The notes beneath the pieces were generated by a model. It saw only the letters and a program-made list of their open reading frames with translations, searched no databases and had not been told where the DNA came from. DNA of 64,000 nucleotides from Solwaraspora sp. WMMD406. GTDB lineage: Bacteria; Actinomycetota; Actinomycetes; Mycobacteriales; Micromonosporaceae. The stretch spans positions 3,720,001 through 3,784,000 of the forward strand of contig NZ_JARUBF010000001.1 in assembly GCF_029626025.1 (NCBI RefSeq), read 5' to 3'. Shown in pieces: positions 18,312 through 27,068 of this stretch. The translations under genes were made by a program, and so were the position numbers. Numbering within the stretch: position 1 is the stretch's first letter; the number at the start of each line of letters is the position of its first letter.

Positions 18312-19630
18312 ACCCGGGCGAGACGACGGGGCGGCCGGACCAGGCCGATGGGCCCGGTGCCCGGCTCGACCCGCCGCGTGCGCGGCTGGGCACGCTGACC
18401 GCGCTGTACGTCACCCAGTTCCTGGGGTTCGGCTTCATCACCATCGGGTTGTCCAGCATCCTGCGGGCCGGCGGGACGTCCCTGGACACCCTGGCCCTGC
18501 TCAACCTGATCGGGCTGATCTGGCCGGTCAAGTTCCTCTGGGCACCGATCCTGGACCGGTACGGGCCACGCCGGGGCGGGCACTACCGGTCCTGGCTGCT
18601 GGTGCTGCAGAGCGGCATGGTGCTGGCCCTGCTGGCGCTGCTCGCGACCGATCCGGCCACCGGGCGGATCGGCCCGATCGTCGCCATCTGCGCGGCGTTC
18701 GTGTTCCTGTCGGCGACCCAGGACATCGCCGCCGACGCGGTCGCGGTGCGGCTGCTGTCCGAACGTGTCCGGGGCGCGGGCAACGGGATCCAGGTCGCGG
18801 CCAGCTACGTGGGCAACATCCTCGGCGGTGGTGCGTGCGTGGTCGTCTACGACCGGTACGGCTGGCCGGCGGCGATCGGGCTGCTGGCCGGGTTGACCGC
18901 TGTCGGCCTGGTGGTCGTCTGGCGGTTCCGCGAACCGGACCGGGTGGCCCGACCGGTCGACGCCCGGCAGGCGTACGGTGCCCTGCTGTCGGTGCTCGGC
19001 CAGCCCGGCTGCCGTAATTGGGCGCTGGGCGTGGTTCCGTTGCTTTACGTCGGGGCGGGTGCGGCGTACGCGATGGTCACGCCGTCGCTGGTCGACGCGG
19101 GCTGGTCGCTGCAACGGATCGGTTTCGTCACCGGCATCGTGACCAGTGTGCCGGCGGTGATCGCCGGTCTGGTCGCCGGTGGCCTGGTCGCCCGGATCGG
19201 GCGGGCCGGTGTCCTGGTGCTGGGCGGGGTCAGTTTGGCCGGTGCGACGCTGCTGCTGTTGCCGCTGCTCACCGGCCGAGCCCCGGCCGGGTTCACCACT
19301 GTCGCGCTCTGCTTTTTCATGGCCGCCTACACGGTCGCGAACGTGGCGCTCTACACGGTCAACATGGACTACTCGCGACCGGTCACCGGCGGTACCGATT
19401 TCACCGTGCTGTCATCGTTCGGCCTGATCTGTTCCTACCTGGCCGGCGCGGTCGCGTTGGCGACCGCGGCCCGGGTCGGCTACCCGGCCGTCGCGGTCGC
19501 CGCGATCGTCCTGATGGTCGCCGGGGTCGGCCTCGGCGTGCGCCACCAGCGGCGCCATCCACGCCGGCCGGAAACCGTGGAGACCGTGGTACGGGTGCCG
19601 TCCGAGCCGCTGCACAAGGTCCCCGGCTGA
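18308..19630 (+). CDS. MFS transporter, RhtX/FptX-like siderophore carrier
   Basis: 440 aa with about twelve membrane helices after a hydrophilic N-terminus. The pattern TALYVTQFLGFGFITIG, KFLWAPILDRYG, ATQDIAADAVAVRLL and NGIQVAASYVGNILGGG is that of the AmpG/RhtX branch, whose siderophore members import ferric chelates through the inner membrane. Translationally coupled to the reductase gene upstream. Because the operon also makes a siderophore, an export role is the alternative. No binding-protein-dependent siderophore ABC system is in the window, so this is the only transporter in the iron region. Confidence 0.82.
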   Translation: MNPGETTGRPDQADGPGARLDPPRARLGTLTALYVTQFLGFGFITIGLSSILRAGGTSLDTLALLNLIGLIWPVKFLWAPILDRYGPRRGGHYRSWLLVLQSGMVLALLALLATDPATGRIGPIVAICAAFVFLSATQDIAADAVAVRLLSERVRGAGNGIQVAASYVGNILGGGACVVVYDRYGWPAAIGLLAGLTAVGLVVVWRFREPDRVARPVDARQAYGALLSVLGQPGCRNWALGVVPLLYVGAGAAYAMVTPSLVDAGWSLQRIGFVTGIVTSVPAVIAGLVAGGLVARIGRAGVLVLGGVSLAGATLLLLPLLTGRAPAGFTTVALCFFMAAYTVANVALYTVNMDYSRPVTGGTDFTVLSSFGLICSYLAGAVALATAARVGYPAVAVAAIVLMVAGVGLGVRHQRRHPRRPETVETVVRVPSEPLHKVPG

Positions 19631-19660
19631 CGTGCCGCCGATGCGTCCGGCCGTCGCCGC

Positions 19661-20233
19661 TCAGAAGGGCAGCGGTCGGACGAACATCGCGTGCGCCCGC
19701 CAGCCGGGGAACGGCACGAGGTCGCCGACGTGCTGCCAGCCGCGGATCCGCATGCTGCGTTGCACCTTGACGTTGGTGTCGGCCACGGCCAGTGAGACCC
19801 GTTCCTCGGTACGGCTGGCCAGCAACTCCGACAGCAGCTGGAGGCCGATCTGGTGGCGTTGGAACTCGGGCAGCACGAACGCCTCGCAGACCGCGAAGGT
19901 GCGTCCGTCCCATTCGCGGACCAGTTCCGGATCGGTGTCGGTGTGCAGGTCGCGCCACCAGAGGGTTTCCGGCGGGAGCGGGCAGCCCATCACGGTTCCG
20001 ACCATCCGGTCGTCGACGTAGCCGACGGTGGCCGCGAAGCCGGGTGCCTGGGCGGTCCACTCCAGACGTTGTTCGACCGACGGCTCGGTGTGGTCGATCA
20101 GGTGCAGGTCGGTGGCGTGCACCTGCCGGTAGATCGCGGCCAGTTCGGTGATGTCGACCTGATCGGTCAACCGGACCCGTTGCTGCGGTGCTGCGGTCCC
20201 GGCGGTGGCGTGCTGCGCGTCGACGACGGCCAT
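19661..20233 (-). CDS. GNAT-family acetyltransferase under iron control
   Basis: 190 aa; ATG with GGAGGG upstream. A GNAT domain (about residues 60-185) with CEAFVLPEFQRHQIGLQLLSE as the acetyl-CoA loop. The N-terminal 20 residues look disordered. An iron box lies immediately upstream (20246-20264), so this gene probably belongs to the iron-starvation response and could add a third acyl modification to siderophore metabolism. The substrate is unknown; it is not of the AlcB type. Confidence 0.8.
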   Translation of the reverse strand: MAVVDAQHATAGTAAPQQRVRLTDQVDITELAAIYRQVHATDLHLIDHTEPSVEQRLEWTAQAPGFAATVGYVDDRMVGTVMGCPLPPETLWWRDLHTDTDPELVREWDGRTFAVCEAFVLPEFQRHQIGLQLLSELLASRTEERVSLAVADTNVKVQRSMRIRGWQHVGDLVPFPGWRAHAMFVRPLPF

Positions 20234-20245
20234 CGTTCTCCCTCC

Positions 20246-20264
20246 AGAGGTTAGCCTAACCTAA
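20246..20264. promoter_or_regulatory. Second iron box, overlapping the end of the GT87 gene
   Basis: Minus-strand sequence TTAGGTTAGGCTAACCTCT matches 16 of 19 consensus iron-box positions. It sits 13 bases before the GNAT start and overlaps the last codons of the upstream glycosyltransferase gene, so the promoter must lie inside that gene's 3' end. Confidence 0.88.
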
Positions 20265-21537
20265 TAGCGGGATCGGGTTTCCGCAACGTCACCTGATCCC
20301 GGCCGGGCCCACCGTCCGTACCGGACTCGACGTGTCGCCGGAGCAACCGCCGCAGGCCGATGCCGGTCGCCGCGACCACGACCGCGTTGCGGACCGCCAG
20401 CAGGATGGTGCCCGGCCAGGCCGGCTCCGCGATCACGTCACCGTAGAACCAGGGGAAGTAGGCGGCGGTCAGCGCGGTGGCCAGCACGATCAGCGCGCAC
20501 GGCACCCGTTGCGTGGTGTCGCGGCGGGTGAGACAGACCGCCGCCAACGCGATCAACCAGAGCAGGTACTGCGGCGAGAACACCCGACTCGTCACCACCG
20601 CGACCAGCACGGCCAGCAACGCCAGGTCGAACCCGACCGTCGCGGTCCAGTCGATCCACCGCCCCCTGGTCAACCACCACAGGCCCAGCCCGGCCAGGCC
20701 GGCGAGCGTCGCCACCGGCAACACGACGGTCACCGCGCCCACCGCCGCCGCGTCGAGTTCCATCGCGCCGTACACGTAGTCGACGGTGATCGTCGGATCC
20801 CACAGCCGGGCCACCATCAGCGGGGTGGCCCCGACCGACTCGACCTGCAGACCCCGGTCGACCTGGTTGCCGGAGAACCCGGACCAGGCGTCCGCATAGA
20901 GTACGGTCAGCACCGTCCCCAACCCGACCAGCGCGGCGACGAAGCCGACCAGCATCGGCCGCAGCCCCCGTACCGGTCTGGCGGTGATCAGCAGCAGCGC
21001 CGGCCACACCTTGGCCAACGTGCCGACCGCGACGAGCGCGCCGGCGAGCCCCGGCCGGCGTACCGTCGCGGCCAGGGCGACGACCGCCACGGCGGTGACG
21101 AAGATGTCGTACCGGCCGTAGGTCAGCAGGTTGAGCAGCGGTACGGCCAGCACCCAGCACCAGACGCCGAGCAGCCGGCCGCCGCCGCGAGCCAGCCGGA
21201 GCAGGGCACCGAGGATCACCAGGTCGGCGGCCATCGCGAACAGGACGAACACCGCGGTGTAGGCGGTGACCGTCTTGCCGGCCAGCAACCGTACGGCGGT
21301 GAACAGCACGGCCGCGCCCGGCGGGTATTGCCACATCGGATCGTCGGCCGGCACCTGACCACGCAGCAGCGGGCCGCTCCAGTCGCGGTAGAACGCCACG
21401 TCGGCGAAGACCCCGCCGACGTCCAGCCCGGGGACGACCTCGGTCGCGACCAGCAGCAGTACGGTCCGGGAGGCCAGCCAGGTGCCGACGACCGCCCCGA
21501 TCGCCCACGACCGACGTCGAAAACCCATGATCGTCAC
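20251..21537 (-). CDS. GT87-like polyprenyl-linked mannosyltransferase, membrane protein
   Basis: 428 aa, GTG start (an ATG three codons later is the alternative). About ten to twelve hydrophobic helices. The first loop carries FADVAFYRDWSGPLLRG and QYPPGAA, followed by GRYDIFVTAVAV, AKVWPALLL and VFSPQYLLWL, the pattern of the GT87/DUF2029 family of actinobacterial alpha-mannosyltransferases that use polyprenyl-phosphate sugars. The acidic residues of the first outer loop would be catalytic. It likely works on cell-envelope glycans. Its stop codon lies inside the iron box of the next gene. Confidence 0.82.
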   Translation of the reverse strand: MTIMGFRRRSWAIGAVVGTWLASRTVLLLVATEVVPGLDVGGVFADVAFYRDWSGPLLRGQVPADDPMWQYPPGAAVLFTAVRLLAGKTVTAYTAVFVLFAMAADLVILGALLRLARGGGRLLGVWCWVLAVPLLNLLTYGRYDIFVTAVAVVALAATVRRPGLAGALVAVGTLAKVWPALLLITARPVRGLRPMLVGFVAALVGLGTVLTVLYADAWSGFSGNQVDRGLQVESVGATPLMVARLWDPTITVDYVYGAMELDAAAVGAVTVVLPVATLAGLAGLGLWWLTRGRWIDWTATVGFDLALLAVLVAVVTSRVFSPQYLLWLIALAAVCLTRRDTTQRVPCALIVLATALTAAYFPWFYGDVIAEPAWPGTILLAVRNAVVVAATGIGLRRLLRRHVESGTDGGPGRDQVTLRKPDPAIRLG

Positions 21538-21564
21538 TCTACAGTGGTCGACCGCTCCGGCGGC

Positions 21565-22995
21565 TCAGGGCGTCGGTGCCGGCGGCGGCGTCCACAGTGC
21601 TGGCCCCGGCCGACCGCGCAGCACCCGCAGCACCACCGACGGCCGGGCCAGGGTCGAGATCGGAGCCACCAGGTGCAGCACGTCGGTCAACACCCGGGCC
21701 ACGTACGGGTCCCGGTTGGCCACGTCGGCCGCGCGGTCCAGATACCAGCGGGACAACCGGCTGCCCTGTTGCGGCACCGCGCCGACCGTCGTCGGGTAGC
21801 GCGCGTCGGCACCGGTGGCGATCAGCCACGCGGTCTCGCTGCCCGCCGCCAACCGCGCCTGCGCCGCCCGGCCGAACACCCCGGGATGCTCCCGCAAATG
21901 CGCGGCGAGCGCCACACCGGACTGGGCGGCCACGCTCATTCCCTGGCCGTAGACCGGATTGAAGGTGCAGGCCGCGTCGCCGACGACCACGAAACCCTCC
22001 GGCCACCGGGACATCGACTCGTAGCGCCGCCGGTGGTTGGCCGTGCTGCGGTAACCATAAATCGGCGAATCCGGGCGCGCGTCTGAAATCGCCTCGTACA
22101 GCACCGGGCTGCGCATCCCCCGGACGAACTCCAGGAACCCGGCCTCGTCGGTCGGTGGCTGGTCGTCGCCCATCCCGCCGAGCGTCACCATCCACCGGTC
22201 GTCCTCGATCGGATAGAGCACCCCGCCCCGCGAATCGTGCGGTGCCCGCGGCATCAGCACGATGTTCTTCCAGCCGTCGGCCACCCCCGCCGGCAGGACG
22301 TACCGACGGCTCGCGTAGCCGAGCCCGGATTCGATCCGGCTCTCCGCCGGTTCGCCGTACCCGAGTTCGGCCAGCCAGCGAGGCGTACGCGACGCGCGTC
22401 CGCTGGCGTCGACCACCAGATCGGCGGCCAGCGACACCTCCTCCGATCCGCTCCCGGCCGGCCGGTCGCCGTCCGACCTGGTCTCGGCCGGTCGGTCGCC
22501 GGGCGACCTGGATCCAGCCGGCCGCAGCCGTACGCCGGCGATCGCGTCCCCGGCCGGGATCAACCCGACGGCCTCGTGGCCGTCGAGGAACCGGACCGTC
22601 GGCTCGGCGGCCAGCCGCCGCCGGACGACCCAGTCGAGCAGTTCCCGGCTGACCCCGACCAGCTGATGCGTCGGCGGGAACCGTTCCCGCCACCCGGTCG
22701 GGGTCAGATACAGCACGTCGGTGGGGGCGGCCACCGGCACCGCGCCCCGCTCGTGCAGCTCGGCGATCAGCCCGGGAAACAGCTCGTCCAGCGCCCGCTG
22801 ACCGGCGGTGATCAGGACGTGCAGGTGGTGGGCCTGCGGCACACCCGTGCGGATCTCGGGGCCGTCCGGGAACCGGTCCCGGTCGACCACGGTCACCCGC
22901 TCGACGTGATCGACGAGAGCACGCGCGGCACACAGCCCGGCGAGGCTGGCACCGATCACGACTGCATGCGCTGGCTTACGTACGGAACGAGACAT
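21565..22995 (-). CDS. FAD-dependent monooxygenase / epoxidase-like oxidoreductase
   Basis: 476 aa. Rossmann FAD motif VIGASLAGLCAARAL at the N-terminus and the second FAD motif EGFVVVGDAACTFNPVYGQGMS; DASGRASRTPRWL is the DG-type motif of group A flavin hydroxylases. Family members hydroxylate or epoxidise natural products. A linker at about residues 170-190 contains a degenerate repeat (SPGDRPAETRSDGDRPAGS). It follows the GT87 gene with 27 bases between them on the same strand, so they may be cotranscribed, but no obvious shared pathway is visible. Confidence 0.82.
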   Translation of the reverse strand: MSRSVRKPAHAVVIGASLAGLCAARALVDHVERVTVVDRDRFPDGPEIRTGVPQAHHLHVLITAGQRALDELFPGLIAELHERGAVPVAAPTDVLYLTPTGWRERFPPTHQLVGVSRELLDWVVRRRLAAEPTVRFLDGHEAVGLIPAGDAIAGVRLRPAGSRSPGDRPAETRSDGDRPAGSGSEEVSLAADLVVDASGRASRTPRWLAELGYGEPAESRIESGLGYASRRYVLPAGVADGWKNIVLMPRAPHDSRGGVLYPIEDDRWMVTLGGMGDDQPPTDEAGFLEFVRGMRSPVLYEAISDARPDSPIYGYRSTANHRRRYESMSRWPEGFVVVGDAACTFNPVYGQGMSVAAQSGVALAAHLREHPGVFGRAAQARLAAGSETAWLIATGADARYPTTVGAVPQQGSRLSRWYLDRAADVANRDPYVARVLTDVLHLVAPISTLARPSVVLRVLRGRPGPALWTPPPAPTP

Positions 22996-23052
22996 TCCTC
23001 CATGGTGGCCGACCGTCGGTCCGGCCGTCGTGCCCGGTCGCCGACGTCGACC

Positions 23053-24642
23053 TCAGCGGTGCAGCCGGCGATACACCGGTGCCAACCGCCGGTGCAGGTC
23101 CCGGTAGATGTCGAAGATCTCGTCGTAGCGGGCCCGGTGCGCCGCCGTCGGGGAGTAGACGTCGGCGTGCCGGATCAACGCCGGAACGTCGGCGAAGGAG
23201 ATCGCCCCGGTGCCGACCGCGCCGATCCAGCCGGCGCCGCGCGCGTTGACCGCCACCGGATTCGCGTCGCGTCGGACCTCGATGCCCAGGACGTCGGCGA
23301 AGATCTGGCACCAGGCCGCCGAGCGGGCACCGCCGCCGGTGATCGTCAGCGAGGTCACCGGGGAGCCGAGGAACCGGTCGACCGCCCCGGCCAACCAGCG
23401 GGTGTTGAGCGCGACCCCTTCGAACACCGCCCGCAGCAGGTCGGAGCGGTTGGTGTCCAGCGAGATGTTGAGAAACGCCGCCCGCAGGTGCGGATCGTCC
23501 ACCGGCGCGCGTTCGCCGTACAACCAGGGGGTGTAGAGCACACCGTTGGCGCCGGCCGGCACCGTCGGGATGATCACGTCGAAGGCGTCGAAGATGGACC
23601 CTTCGTCACGGCTGAGGTGGCCGGCGCCGACCAGCGGATCGTCGTACTCGACGATCTTCTCCTTCAGCCAGGTCAGGTTGGCGCCGGCGGTGGCCTGCAA
23701 CGCGGTCATCAGATAGCGGTCGGGGACAGCGCACGGCACCGACGCGATCTGGGCGAACACGTCGGTCTTCTTGGCCGGGACGTGGGCCGCGATCCACGAC
23801 GAGGTGCCTAGGTAGAGGTGCGGGTCGTTGTCGGCGGTCGTCCCCGCGCCGACCGCCGCTGCCGTGTTGTCGATCGCGCCGGCCACCACCCGTACCGTCT
23901 CCGGCAGGCCCAGATGCGCGGCGGCCGGCGGACACAGCGTGCCGATCACCTCCGTACAGGCCACGATCGGCGGCAACTTGTCCGCGTCGATGCCGCAGTC
24001 GGCGACCAGGGCCGGCGAGTAGCGGATGTCGCCGGGCCGGCGGTTGTCGGTCACCCAGGAGGTCAGGATCGAATCGGCGGTGGCCACCGTGCGGCCGGTC
24101 AGCTTGAGGTTGAGCCAGTCGAGCGCGTTGAGGAACGTCGCCGTCCGCTCGTAGACGTGCGGCAGTTCGTCGCGGACCAGCAGCATGTGCGCCGCCGGGT
24201 CCTTGCCGGTGGTGGACGGCATGCCGCCGGTGAGCCGCAGCCAGCGGGCGATCCGCCGGACCGACAGTCCGCCGTACGCCGGGAAGCCGCCGAACTGTCG
24301 ACGCAGGTTGCCGGCTCCGCGCATGTCCAGCCAGGTGATGCACGGGGTCAACGTCTCGCCGGCGGCGTCGACGGCGATCGTTGCCTCGCCCTGGGTGGAG
24401 CAGCAGAGCGTGCCGACCGCCCGCAGCTGGTCGGGATGGTCCCGGCCGAGGTCGGCGACGACGGCCGCCAGCGCGTCCCACCACGTCTGCGGATCCTGTT
24501 CGGCGCCGCCGCCGGGCAGCACCCGCAACGGCAGCGGCCGCTGCGCCCAGCCGGTGACGGTGCCGTCGGCGGCGACCAGCGCCGCCTTCATCCCGGAGGT
24601 GCCCAGGTCGACGGCGAGGACCTGCGGCGGTACGGCCGGCAC
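23053..24642 (-). CDS. FGGY-family carbohydrate kinase (xylulokinase-like)
   Basis: 529 aa, GTG start. N-terminal LAVDLGTSGMKAALV binds phosphate; AEQDPQTWWDAL, CITWLDMRG, LGTSSWIAAHVPAK and SLTITGGGARSAAWCQIFADVLG complete the two actin-like domains. The pattern resembles xylulokinase and autoinducer/erythritol kinases, so the substrate is an open-chain sugar or polyol. It is encoded four bases after the aldolase-aminotransferase fusion, so kinase and aldolase probably act in sequence: phosphorylation, then retro-aldol cleavage. Confidence 0.88.
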   Translation of the reverse strand: MPAVPPQVLAVDLGTSGMKAALVAADGTVTGWAQRPLPLRVLPGGGAEQDPQTWWDALAAVVADLGRDHPDQLRAVGTLCCSTQGEATIAVDAAGETLTPCITWLDMRGAGNLRRQFGGFPAYGGLSVRRIARWLRLTGGMPSTTGKDPAAHMLLVRDELPHVYERTATFLNALDWLNLKLTGRTVATADSILTSWVTDNRRPGDIRYSPALVADCGIDADKLPPIVACTEVIGTLCPPAAAHLGLPETVRVVAGAIDNTAAAVGAGTTADNDPHLYLGTSSWIAAHVPAKKTDVFAQIASVPCAVPDRYLMTALQATAGANLTWLKEKIVEYDDPLVGAGHLSRDEGSIFDAFDVIIPTVPAGANGVLYTPWLYGERAPVDDPHLRAAFLNISLDTNRSDLLRAVFEGVALNTRWLAGAVDRFLGSPVTSLTITGGGARSAAWCQIFADVLGIEVRRDANPVAVNARGAGWIGAVGTGAISFADVPALIRHADVYSPTAAHRARYDEIFDIYRDLHRRLAPVYRRLHR

Positions 24643-24646
24643 CGGG

Positions 24647-26926
24647 TCAGACTCCCTCGACCTGCGCGAACACCTGGTCGAACCGGTCCAGGGCGGTGTC
24701 GATCACCTCGTCGGTGTCGGCCATCGACGTGTACATCCGGGAGCCGGCCAGGGTGATCACCCCGTGCGCGGTGTACGCCGCGCCCATCTGCTCCATCAGC
24801 CGCTTGCGGGCCTTGTTCTCCTTGAGCAGCTTGATCGGGTTGCGCATGTCCATCAGCATCACCCCGCTGCACTCCAGGTGGACGATGGATCCCTGGTTGT
24901 AGGCCACGTACGGCAGACCGTACCGGTCGATCAGCCGTTGCAGCCCCCGGGTCAGCCGGTCACCGGCGCGCCCGGCGATCACCGGCGCGTTGGTCCGGGC
25001 CAGCTCGGCGATCGCGAAGTACCCGGCCGCGCAGGACAGCGGGTTGGCCGACAGGGTGCCGCCGACCTGGATGTGCGCGCCGCTGCGGCCGTCCAGCCCG
25101 GAACCGAACACCGCCATCACGTCGGCCCGGCCGCCCACCCCGCCGGCCATCGGGTAGCCGCCGGCGACCGCCTTGCCGAGCACCGTCAGATCCGGGGTGA
25201 CGCCGAAATAGCCGGCGGCCCCGCCCAGGCCGAGCCGGAAGCCGGTCACCACCTCGTCGAAGACCAGCAGCGCGCCGAACTCGTCGCACAGCTGGCGGAC
25301 CTTGGCGTTGAAGTCGTAGGGGACCGGCCGGGTGCCGGACTCCGGGCCGAGCGGTTCGACGATCACCGCCGCCGTACCGCCCCGGACCCGGTTCTCGATC
25401 AGCTTGCGGCGCAGCTGGCCCAGGTCGTGCGGAAACGCCTCGCGGGTGCTGTTGGTGGCGCCGAACGGGATGCCCTTGGCGTTCATCCGGTAGGTCCCGG
25501 GCACCCGCAGGCCGTACACCATGGTGTCGGACCAGCCGTGATAGGCGCCGCCGACCTTGATCACCATGTTCTTGCCGGTGAACGCCCGCGCCCCGCGTAC
25601 GGCGGCCATCACCGCCTCGGTGCCGGAGCCCAGCGACCGGTACATCTCGACGTGCGGCAGGTAGCGGTGGATGATCTCGGCCAGCTTGAGTTCGTACTCG
25701 TGGAACAGTCCGGTGACCGGGCCGGATTCGCGGATCACCTCGGCCACCTGGTCGTTGACCGGGCCGTAGTTGCTGCCGAGGATCGTCGGGCCGCCGGCCT
25801 GCAGGAAGTCGATGTAGGTGTTGCCGTCGCGGTCGGTCAGGTAGGCCCCGTCGGCTTTGTCGATGGTGAGCGGGAACGGATAGTTGAACGCCAGGTTGTG
25901 CTGCACCCCGCCGGGGATGCGGCGTTTCGCCCGGTCGGTGACCTCCTTGCTGGCCCGGCACCGGTCGTCGAAGTAGCCTAGGACGTCGAGCAGCGCGTCG
26001 TGCCGCAGTCCGCGCAGCGGCTGGGCGACCAGCGCCTTGAGCCGGCGCATCGTGTCGTCCACGTCGAGATACGCACTGATCGCGTACCCGAGTCGGGCCG
26101 ATTCGCCGCCCGGTGTCTCGGCGGTCGTCGTGTCGGCGGCCGCCGTCTCGTGCCGCTGTTGGCCGGCGGCGGCGATCTGGGCGGCCAGTGCGTCGGCGCT
26201 CGGCAGCTGTTCGTCGGCCGGTACCCGTACCGGCGGCACGGCGTCGGTGATCTGCGCGCCGATCCGTTTCTCGTCGGCCCGCAACTTGGTGAAGGCGATC
26301 TCCCGGATCGCCGTCGGGATCGTATACACCTTGCCGGCCTCGCTGGTCAACGCCATCAGATAGGCGATGGAGACCTTCTCCAGCAGCGCCATGTTGAACA
26401 CTGCCCGGTCCGGGTCGGTGCCCAACGCCACCACCCCGTGGTTGGCGATGATGAACGCGTTGTCGCCGGAAGCGACCTTCTTCTGCACGTTGCGGGCCAG
26501 CCAACCGGTGCCAGACGGGGCGTAGTCGACGATCGCCACCTCCCGGCCGAGGAAGCGGACCTGCTCGTCGGTGAGCGCCGGGATCGGTGTACGCAGGAAC
26601 GCCAACGCCGACGCGTACGGCTGGTGGGTGTGCACGACCGCGTTGACGTCGGGCCGCTGCCGGTAGATGTTGGCGTGCATCCCGGCCTCGATCGACGGGG
26701 CGAGCGCGGTGCCGGCGTCGTCGGGGACGTGCGTGCCGTCGAAGTCGACCAGGCAGATGTCCTCGACCCGCATCTTGTCGTAGTCGTAGTTGCTCGGCGT
26801 CACCGCGTAGAGCCGGTGGCCGGGAACGCGGACCGAGACGTTGCCCTCGGTGGCCTTGAGATAGCCGCGCGCCAGCATGGTCCGGCACATGTCGACGACG
26901 TGCTGACGGGAGGTGCGATGCTGCAC
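24647..26926 (-). CDS. Class II aldolase fused to class III aminotransferase
   Basis: 759 aa, GTG start behind GGAGGAG. Residues 1-230 are a fuculose-phosphate-aldolase/adducin domain with the zinc site His99, His101 and His163 and acidic Glu80 (SIEAGMH). A linker to about 310 follows, then a full PLP aminotransferase related to glutamate-1-semialdehyde aminomutase (GSGTEAVMAAVRGARAFTG, AYHGWSDT, LLVFDEVVTGFR, Lys585 in GKAVAGGYPMAGG). I know of no standard enzyme with this order. A plausible scheme is cleavage of a sugar phosphate and transamination of the released aldehyde or its precursor. The gene starts a two-gene operon with the kinase, divergent from a PucR-type regulator. Confidence 0.88.
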   Translation of the reverse strand: MQHRTSRQHVVDMCRTMLARGYLKATEGNVSVRVPGHRLYAVTPSNYDYDKMRVEDICLVDFDGTHVPDDAGTALAPSIEAGMHANIYRQRPDVNAVVHTHQPYASALAFLRTPIPALTDEQVRFLGREVAIVDYAPSGTGWLARNVQKKVASGDNAFIIANHGVVALGTDPDRAVFNMALLEKVSIAYLMALTSEAGKVYTIPTAIREIAFTKLRADEKRIGAQITDAVPPVRVPADEQLPSADALAAQIAAAGQQRHETAAADTTTAETPGGESARLGYAISAYLDVDDTMRRLKALVAQPLRGLRHDALLDVLGYFDDRCRASKEVTDRAKRRIPGGVQHNLAFNYPFPLTIDKADGAYLTDRDGNTYIDFLQAGGPTILGSNYGPVNDQVAEVIRESGPVTGLFHEYELKLAEIIHRYLPHVEMYRSLGSGTEAVMAAVRGARAFTGKNMVIKVGGAYHGWSDTMVYGLRVPGTYRMNAKGIPFGATNSTREAFPHDLGQLRRKLIENRVRGGTAAVIVEPLGPESGTRPVPYDFNAKVRQLCDEFGALLVFDEVVTGFRLGLGGAAGYFGVTPDLTVLGKAVAGGYPMAGGVGGRADVMAVFGSGLDGRSGAHIQVGGTLSANPLSCAAGYFAIAELARTNAPVIAGRAGDRLTRGLQRLIDRYGLPYVAYNQGSIVHLECSGVMLMDMRNPIKLLKENKARKRLMEQMGAAYTAHGVITLAGSRMYTSMADTDEVIDTALDRFDQVFAQVEGV

Positions 26927-27027
26927 GGGATCTCCTCCGACCGGGCTGGACGCTGGGGCGCACCGCTATCGTCGCCGTCGAATGGGTGGCGATCATCGTC
27001 TCGCCGACAGCGGAAAACCGCCGCCGA

Positions 27028-27060
27028 TTTGTCACCGCGTGACAAACGCGCCGTGACAAA
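27028..27060. promoter_or_regulatory. Palindromic operator with a third half-site
   Basis: TTTGTCAC (27028-27035) and GTGACAAA (27039-27046) form a perfect inverted repeat around CGC; another GTGACAAA follows at 27053-27060. The site sits in the 142-base gap between the fusion operon and the regulator gene and ends eight bases before the regulator's GTG, so autoregulation together with control of the operon is likely. Confidence 0.7.
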
Positions 27061-27068
27061 CTGGCCCG

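Noticed and set aside
24185-25981. Plus-strand frame of about 600 codons opposite the aldolase-aminotransferase and kinase genes
   Set aside because: Shadow of two well-supported enzymes; Arg/His/Gln-rich without motifs.
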